8,942 nt of DNA from Candidatus Sulfotelmatobacter sp. (GTDB lineage Bacteria; Acidobacteriota; Terriglobia; Terriglobales; SbA1): positions 1-8,942 of the forward strand of contig JASLEQ010000218.1 in NCBI GenBank assembly GCA_030151135.1, written 5' to 3'. The position numbers and the translations under genes were made by a program. The first letter of the stretch is position 1. Each line of letters begins with the position of its first letter. Shown here piece by piece: positions 5,483 to 8,942 of the stretch. Under the pieces are notes generated by a model, which was given only the letters and a program-made list of their open reading frames with translations, was not told where the DNA came from and made no database searches.

Positions 5483-8050
5483 ATGATGGATGTCACGAAA
5501 CTGTACCGTAGACTGCTGAGGCTCTATCCCGCGAGCTTTCGCCAGGAATACGAAGGAGCGATGGATCGCCAGTTTCGTGACGAACAGCGCGATGCCGAGG
5601 GATGGAAAGAGAACTTCGGGTTATGGTTGCGCGCTCTTTCTGACATTGCGGTCTCTGCACCGCGGGAGCTCACCCGGGAATTAGGTCAGGACGTGCACTT
5701 TGCATTGCGGGTTTACTGGAAACGCCCAGTCAGCGCCATGATTGCCATTGGCACGCTGGCTCTAGCCATAGGTGCAAGCACGGGAGTCTTCAGCGTCGCT
5801 AGTGCGCTGCTCCTACGAAGTCTGCCATTCGCTGACGCCTCGAGATTAGTCGAAATGCGCCTGTCGCCTTTCACCGCCGGAATGGGACACGCCAGGTTTG
5901 CAGAATGGCGCGATCACAGTTCTTACCTGGACAGCGCTGCAACATTTACTACCTCCGAGATGAATCTCAACGCGGGCCGGGATGCCTTGCGCGTACAAGT
6001 CACCGAGGCGTCAGCAAATTTCTTTTCATTGCTCGGAGTGAGAAGTGATCTCGGCCGCGCTTTCGTCGCGGGAGAAGACAAACCGGGCCAGAGCCACGTA
6101 GCGGTGATCAGTCATCGTCTGTGGATGCAAGAGTATGGAGGAGATTCCGCCCTAATTGGCTCGACAGCCCATCTGAATGGAGCCGCCGTGGTCATCATCG
6201 GTATCGCGCCGCCGCGCTTCGATTATCCGGGCAATGTAGATGTGTGGACCCCGACGGTCTTTGACTTCGAAGTAATTCCAAAACGCGGCGCGTTTGTTTG
6301 GCAAACCATTGGCCGCCTGAAGTCTGGGGTCACGATGAATCAGGCGCGGCAGCAGTTCAAAGCTGAAGTTTCCCGCGTTGGCCCTGACAGCTTTCGCCGT
6401 AAGGACGAGTCGAGTCCGGAGCTAGTCGGACTCCGAGATCAACTCTCTGCGCAAATCCGCCAATCAGTGCTTATCCTCTTTGCTGTCGTTCTGCTGGTTC
6501 TATTGACGGCATGCACCAACGTTGCGCAGTTGTTGCTGTCTCGCACAGCAGAGCGTCATCAGGAACTTGCGTTGCGCTCGGCTTTAGGAGCCAGCAGATC
6601 GCGGCTGATTCAGCAACTCACGGTCGAGGGGATGGCACTTACTCTGACTGGCTCCGCCCTCGGGATGATTGTCGCCTTCCTCGTCTCTCGGACGGCCGGC
6701 GCCATTCTGCCCGCACAATTGGCCACGCAAAACTACACGCTCTTGGATTGGCATGTTCTTTGTTTTGCGGTCACCTTGGCTCTCACCGCAGGAGCAGCGT
6801 TTGGAATCATGCCCGTCTGGCTGATCGGCCGGATTCAGCCTTCCACGCAGTTCGTTCGTGTTCATCCCGGCACTAGCGAGCGGGTAACAACGCGGCTGCG
6901 TTCGATTCTCGTTAGCCTGCAAGTGGCGTTTACACTCACTCTCTTAGTGAGTTCATTTGCGGTCGGCACGGCATTCCTGCGGCTAGTTCATACAGACTTG
7001 GGATTTCAACCGGCGAACGTCGTCACGTTGAATGTTTCCCTGCAAGGCACCAAGTACCAGTCGGAGAGCGCCGAATGGCAGTACTATTCCGCGCTACGAG
7101 AACGTCTCCTCTCAATCCCAGGCGTAGAAGCCGTGGGCGCGGTAAACTATCTGCCGCTTGGGAGCAACGTGCTGATGGCCGGTACGCTCGAAGCAGAATC
7201 TGGCGTCAAAGTCCCCGGTGTTGTCATGAACGGCGTGATGCCGGGCTACTTCAGGGCAATGGGGACGAGGGTCATTGCAGGAAGAGAGTTCGAAACTACC
7301 ACGGGCAAATTGCCCAACCCGTCCGTAATCGTCAATGAAGCTTTTGCGCATCAATCTGGTTTTGGCTCGAACATCATCGGCAAGCGAATCATCGCACCGT
7401 GGACGAAGCAGCCTTACATAGTGTCAGCTGTGGTCGCGACGGCACGTATGGGGGGGCCAGAGTATGAAGGAGGACCCCAGGCCTACTGGCCTGTTCAAGA
7501 GGAGCCCCCCGCGGCTCTGACCTATGTCGTGAATGTCCCTGGCGATGCGCGTGACTACCTTGCACGGTGCCGCGATGCCGTAATCGGCTTAGATCGGACC
7601 GTACCCGTTTACGAGGTAAAGACGCTCGATCAGCGCCTGGATGAAACGCTCGGCCAGCCAAGATTCTATACGACCGCCGTCCTGTTTCTGGGATCATTAG
7701 CTTTGCTAATTGCGGTTGCAGGCGTCTACAGCACCTCATCGCGCACAGTCACGCAGCGACAGCACGAGTTGGGGGTGCGCGTTGCGCTCGGGGCATCCAT
7801 ACGGAGCGTCAGGCGATTGATCCTGCGACAACTCTTTACCTCGGTGAGCGCCGGCATCCTGGCAGGGGTCGCCGGCTCAGTAGGATGTGGTTTCCTTCTT
7901 CGACATCTCTTTGTAGGCGCGAAACCACCGGATGTAGCGGCATTCGTCGTCGCGTCCTTGCTCCTGATTTTCCTCGCCGCTTGTACCGCATGGTCTGCTA
8001 CAAGCAGGATTTTGAGGATCGATCCAATCGAGGCGATACGTGCGGAGTAG
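5483..8050 (+). CDS. ADOP-type ABC transporter permease (MacB/FtsX-like, duplicated)
   Basis: This 855-residue inner-membrane protein has the duplicated FtsX-permease layout of the acidobacterial duplicated orphan permeases. A cytoplasmic prefix (about 1-75, with LYPASFRQEYEGAMD) precedes TM1 (about 85-111). A MacB-like periplasmic domain (about 112-325) and three helices (about 331-353, 381-403, 423-445) complete the first half. The second half has a helix at about 476-500, a periplasmic domain to about 730 and helices at about 731-750, 783-806 and 818-838. Both halves carry the FtsX coupling-loop motif: ELALRSALGASRSRL (about 361-375) and ELGVRVALGASIRSV (about 762-776). The C-terminus DPIEAIRAE is canonical. 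No ATPase gene or Walker motif is nearby, as expected for the family, so it must borrow one or act otherwise. The substrate is unknown; efflux or envelope stress roles are extrapolated from MacB. ATG 5486 is an alternative start. Confidence 0.93.
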   Translation: MMDVTKLYRRLLRLYPASFRQEYEGAMDRQFRDEQRDAEGWKENFGLWLRALSDIAVSAPRELTRELGQDVHFALRVYWKRPVSAMIAIGTLALAIGASTGVFSVASALLLRSLPFADASRLVEMRLSPFTAGMGHARFAEWRDHSSYLDSAATFTTSEMNLNAGRDALRVQVTEASANFFSLLGVRSDLGRAFVAGEDKPGQSHVAVISHRLWMQEYGGDSALIGSTAHLNGAAVVIIGIAPPRFDYPGNVDVWTPTVFDFEVIPKRGAFVWQTIGRLKSGVTMNQARQQFKAEVSRVGPDSFRRKDESSPELVGLRDQLSAQIRQSVLILFAVVLLVLLTACTNVAQLLLSRTAERHQELALRSALGASRSRLIQQLTVEGMALTLTGSALGMIVAFLVSRTAGAILPAQLATQNYTLLDWHVLCFAVTLALTAGAAFGIMPVWLIGRIQPSTQFVRVHPGTSERVTTRLRSILVSLQVAFTLTLLVSSFAVGTAFLRLVHTDLGFQPANVVTLNVSLQGTKYQSESAEWQYYSALRERLLSIPGVEAVGAVNYLPLGSNVLMAGTLEAESGVKVPGVVMNGVMPGYFRAMGTRVIAGREFETTTGKLPNPSVIVNEAFAHQSGFGSNIIGKRIIAPWTKQPYIVSAVVATARMGGPEYEGGPQAYWPVQEEPPAALTYVVNVPGDARDYLARCRDAVIGLDRTVPVYEVKTLDQRLDETLGQPRFYTTAVLFLGSLALLIAVAGVYSTSSRTVTQRQHELGVRVALGASIRSVRRLILRQLFTSVSAGILAGVAGSVGCGFLLRHLFVGAKPPDVAAFVVASLLLIFLAACTAWSATSRILRIDPIEAIRAE

Positions 8051-8090
8051 AGAGCAGACATACGAAGATGCGTTCAGGAAACACAGGTCC

Positions 8091-8096
8091 AGGAGG
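8091..8096 (+). promoter_or_regulatory. Strong ribosome binding site of the small membrane protein
   Basis: A full AGGAGG lies five bases before the ATG at 8102. It is the best Shine-Dalgarno in the window and is the main reason to accept the short gene that follows. Confidence 0.8.
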
Positions 8097-8101
8097 AAAT
8101 C

Positions 8102-8383
8102 ATGAAACTTCTACGTTCCATAACTCGCCGGGGGTTTGACATCGGAACCGCCGGATGGTTCACGGTTCTGAAACCCAACACGTGGTTTCCCGCTTCGCGC
8201 ATGCCAGGAAGGTTCCGTTATCACGGTAATCCGTCTGGCGAGACCACTGGGGCCAATCAAGCAATCTCAGTTCGCATTCTTTTGCCTGGCGGAAACGACC
8301 GCCGTCCCGCACGCTCGGTCTTGGTCATCCTGGCTGCCGTTGCGATCACGTCCGCTCTGCTGTGGTGGATAATGCACCCCTAG
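8102..8383 (+). CDS. Small protein with a C-terminal membrane anchor, unknown function
   Basis: This 93-residue product has a basic N-terminus (MKLLRSITRRGFD), a tryptophan- and proline-containing middle part (TAGWFTVLKPNTWFPASRMP) and one strongly hydrophobic segment at about 73-91 (VLVILAAVAITSALLWWIM) ending two residues before the stop. It therefore looks tail-anchored, with the N-terminal part on the cytoplasmic side preceded by arginines, or it is a single-pass protein of the opposite orientation. I do not recognise a family. The perfect AGGAGG five bases before the ATG argues for translation. It begins 51 bases after the permease stop with no terminator between, so it is probably the third gene of the padR operon. 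It could be an accessory subunit of the permease, which is inferred from position only. Confidence 0.6.
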   Translation: MKLLRSITRRGFDIGTAGWFTVLKPNTWFPASRMPGRFRYHGNPSGETTGANQAISVRILLPGGNDRRPARSVLVILAAVAITSALLWWIMHP

Positions 8384-8387
8384 GGTG
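8375..8387 (+). repeat. Small hairpin at the stop codon of the small membrane protein
   Basis: CACCC (8375-8379) and GGGTG (8383-8387) can pair around CTA. No T-run follows, so it is not a standard terminator. It may weakly mark the end of the operon or be chance. Confidence 0.25.
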
Positions 8388-8627
8388 ACCAAGCATCAAC
8401 ATTGCGGGAAAAAATACCAACTCCAGCAACGCATAGAGCCGCCGATAATCCCGAACTGTGGACAACAGGGCAACGCACTCATCGACGACACCTCACATGA
8501 GCAGAACCCAATCGGCCTGAAAGACGCCGCAACATCCAGGCAAATCGATTTCCCGATATAGCTTTGGGAAACTGCCGCCATGCCAACTTGTCGGGACAAC
8601 TAGAATTCTGCCCCCCGTTTCATACGC
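8384..8627. other. Convergent intergenic region without visible genes
   Basis: This stretch separates the convergent padR operon and apaG. I see no credible coding frame, RNA gene or classical terminator with a T-run for the plus-strand operon. Confidence 0.45.
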
Positions 8628-8647
8628 GGCCTCATCTGCATGAGGCC
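8628..8647 (-). terminator. Perfect hairpin overlapping the apaG stop codon
   Basis: GGCCTCAT (8628-8635) and ATGAGGCC (8640-8647) form a perfect 8-base stem with a CTGC loop. It begins in the last base of the apaG TAG stop codon. It lacks a T-run on either strand, so it may be an atypical terminator, possibly serving both converging transcripts, or an mRNA 3'-end stabiliser. Confidence 0.45.
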
Positions 8648-8942
8648 TAATTCAGTAACACTCCCTGATTGGGACGATCCAGCGAGAACGTTGGTATCTC
8701 AATATCAAACCGCTCGCCGGTCTCACTTTCCATCTGGTATGACCCGCCCATCATCCCTGACGGTGTGTTGAGAGGCGCCCCACTCGTATATACATGGCTC
8801 TCGCCGGGCTTGAGCACGGGTTGTTCCCCGACAACGCCCGGCCCCTTGACTTCAGTCAACTCGCCACGCGAATTCGAGATCATCCAATGGCGGCTCAGTA
8901 GTTGCACGGTTTCCCGTCCGTGATTCTCGATGATCACGCGAT
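8647..8942 (-). CDS. apaG: ApaG, 5' end outside window
   Basis: The 97 visible residues are the C-terminal three quarters of ApaG, an FN3-like small protein of about 125 residues. The signature is unmistakable: IIENHGRETVQLLSRHW, then EVKGPGVVGEQPVLKPGES, YTSGAPLNTPSGMMGGSYQM and FDIEIPTFSLD. In enterobacteria apaG lies with ksgA and apaH and is linked to cobalt/magnesium resistance (CorD). Its biochemical role is unclear. The frame is open to the right edge. The GTG at 8937 is an internal valine codon rather than the start, because it falls in the middle of the conserved strand and roughly 30 residues are missing. It is convergent with the padR operon and not obviously connected to it. Confidence 0.93.
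   Translation of the reverse strand, partial: RVIIENHGRETVQLLSRHWMISNSRGELTEVKGPGVVGEQPVLKPGESHVYTSGAPLNTPSGMMGGSYQMESETGERFDIEIPTFSLDRPNQGVLLN

Noticed and set aside
8647..8937. Reading ApaG as a complete 96-residue protein starting at GTG 8937
   Set aside because: The frame remains open to the window edge and the conserved N-terminal strands of ApaG are missing, so the GTG is an internal valine.

Overview
The window most likely comes from an acidobacterium (Acidobacteriota, class Terriglobia or a relative). The main support is an 855-residue double-domain FtsX/MacB-type permease without an ATPase, preceded by a PadR repressor gene: this is the ADOP (acidobacterial duplicated orphan permease) arrangement. 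Two TolB-like-domain regulators and two short secreted proteins of styles common in that phylum agree with this. The assignment is inferred from gene content; there is no rRNA or marker gene here.

Layout, left to right. (1) 1-703, minus strand: 5' part of a regulator with an N-terminal winged-helix-like domain followed by a TolB-like/FlgO-like domain; its end lies outside the window. (2) 704-1145: gene-free or decayed stretch. (3) 1146-1925 and 2048-2653, both minus strand: two exported proteins of unknown function, one a tandem duplication of a 'FxGxW' domain. (4) 2654-2905: divergent intergenic region. (5) 2906-4681, plus strand: membrane-spanning one-component regulator (cytoplasmic HTH, one TM helix, extracytoplasmic TolB-like domain and TPR repeats), probably ended by a terminator at 4708-4739. 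(6) 4740-5062: non-coding stretch with two small hairpins. (7) 5113-8383, plus strand: a probable operon of padR, the ADOP permease and a small tail-anchored protein. Its promoter and start codon are embedded in a striking nested palindrome at 5085-5117. (8) 8647-8942, minus strand: ApaG, cut by the right edge, with a hairpin overlapping its stop codon.

How the genes may work together. The PadR-ADOP unit looks like a self-repressed transport or efflux unit: PadR probably binds the palindrome that covers its own -10 element and start codon, and release would switch on the permease and the small membrane protein. The transmembrane TPR regulator is transcribed divergently from a secreted protein gene and is a plausible controller of it. 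It shares its TolB-like domain with the left-edge regulator, which has a different DNA-binding domain and no membrane segment in the visible part. I see no tRNA, rRNA, CRISPR array, transposase or prophage gene.
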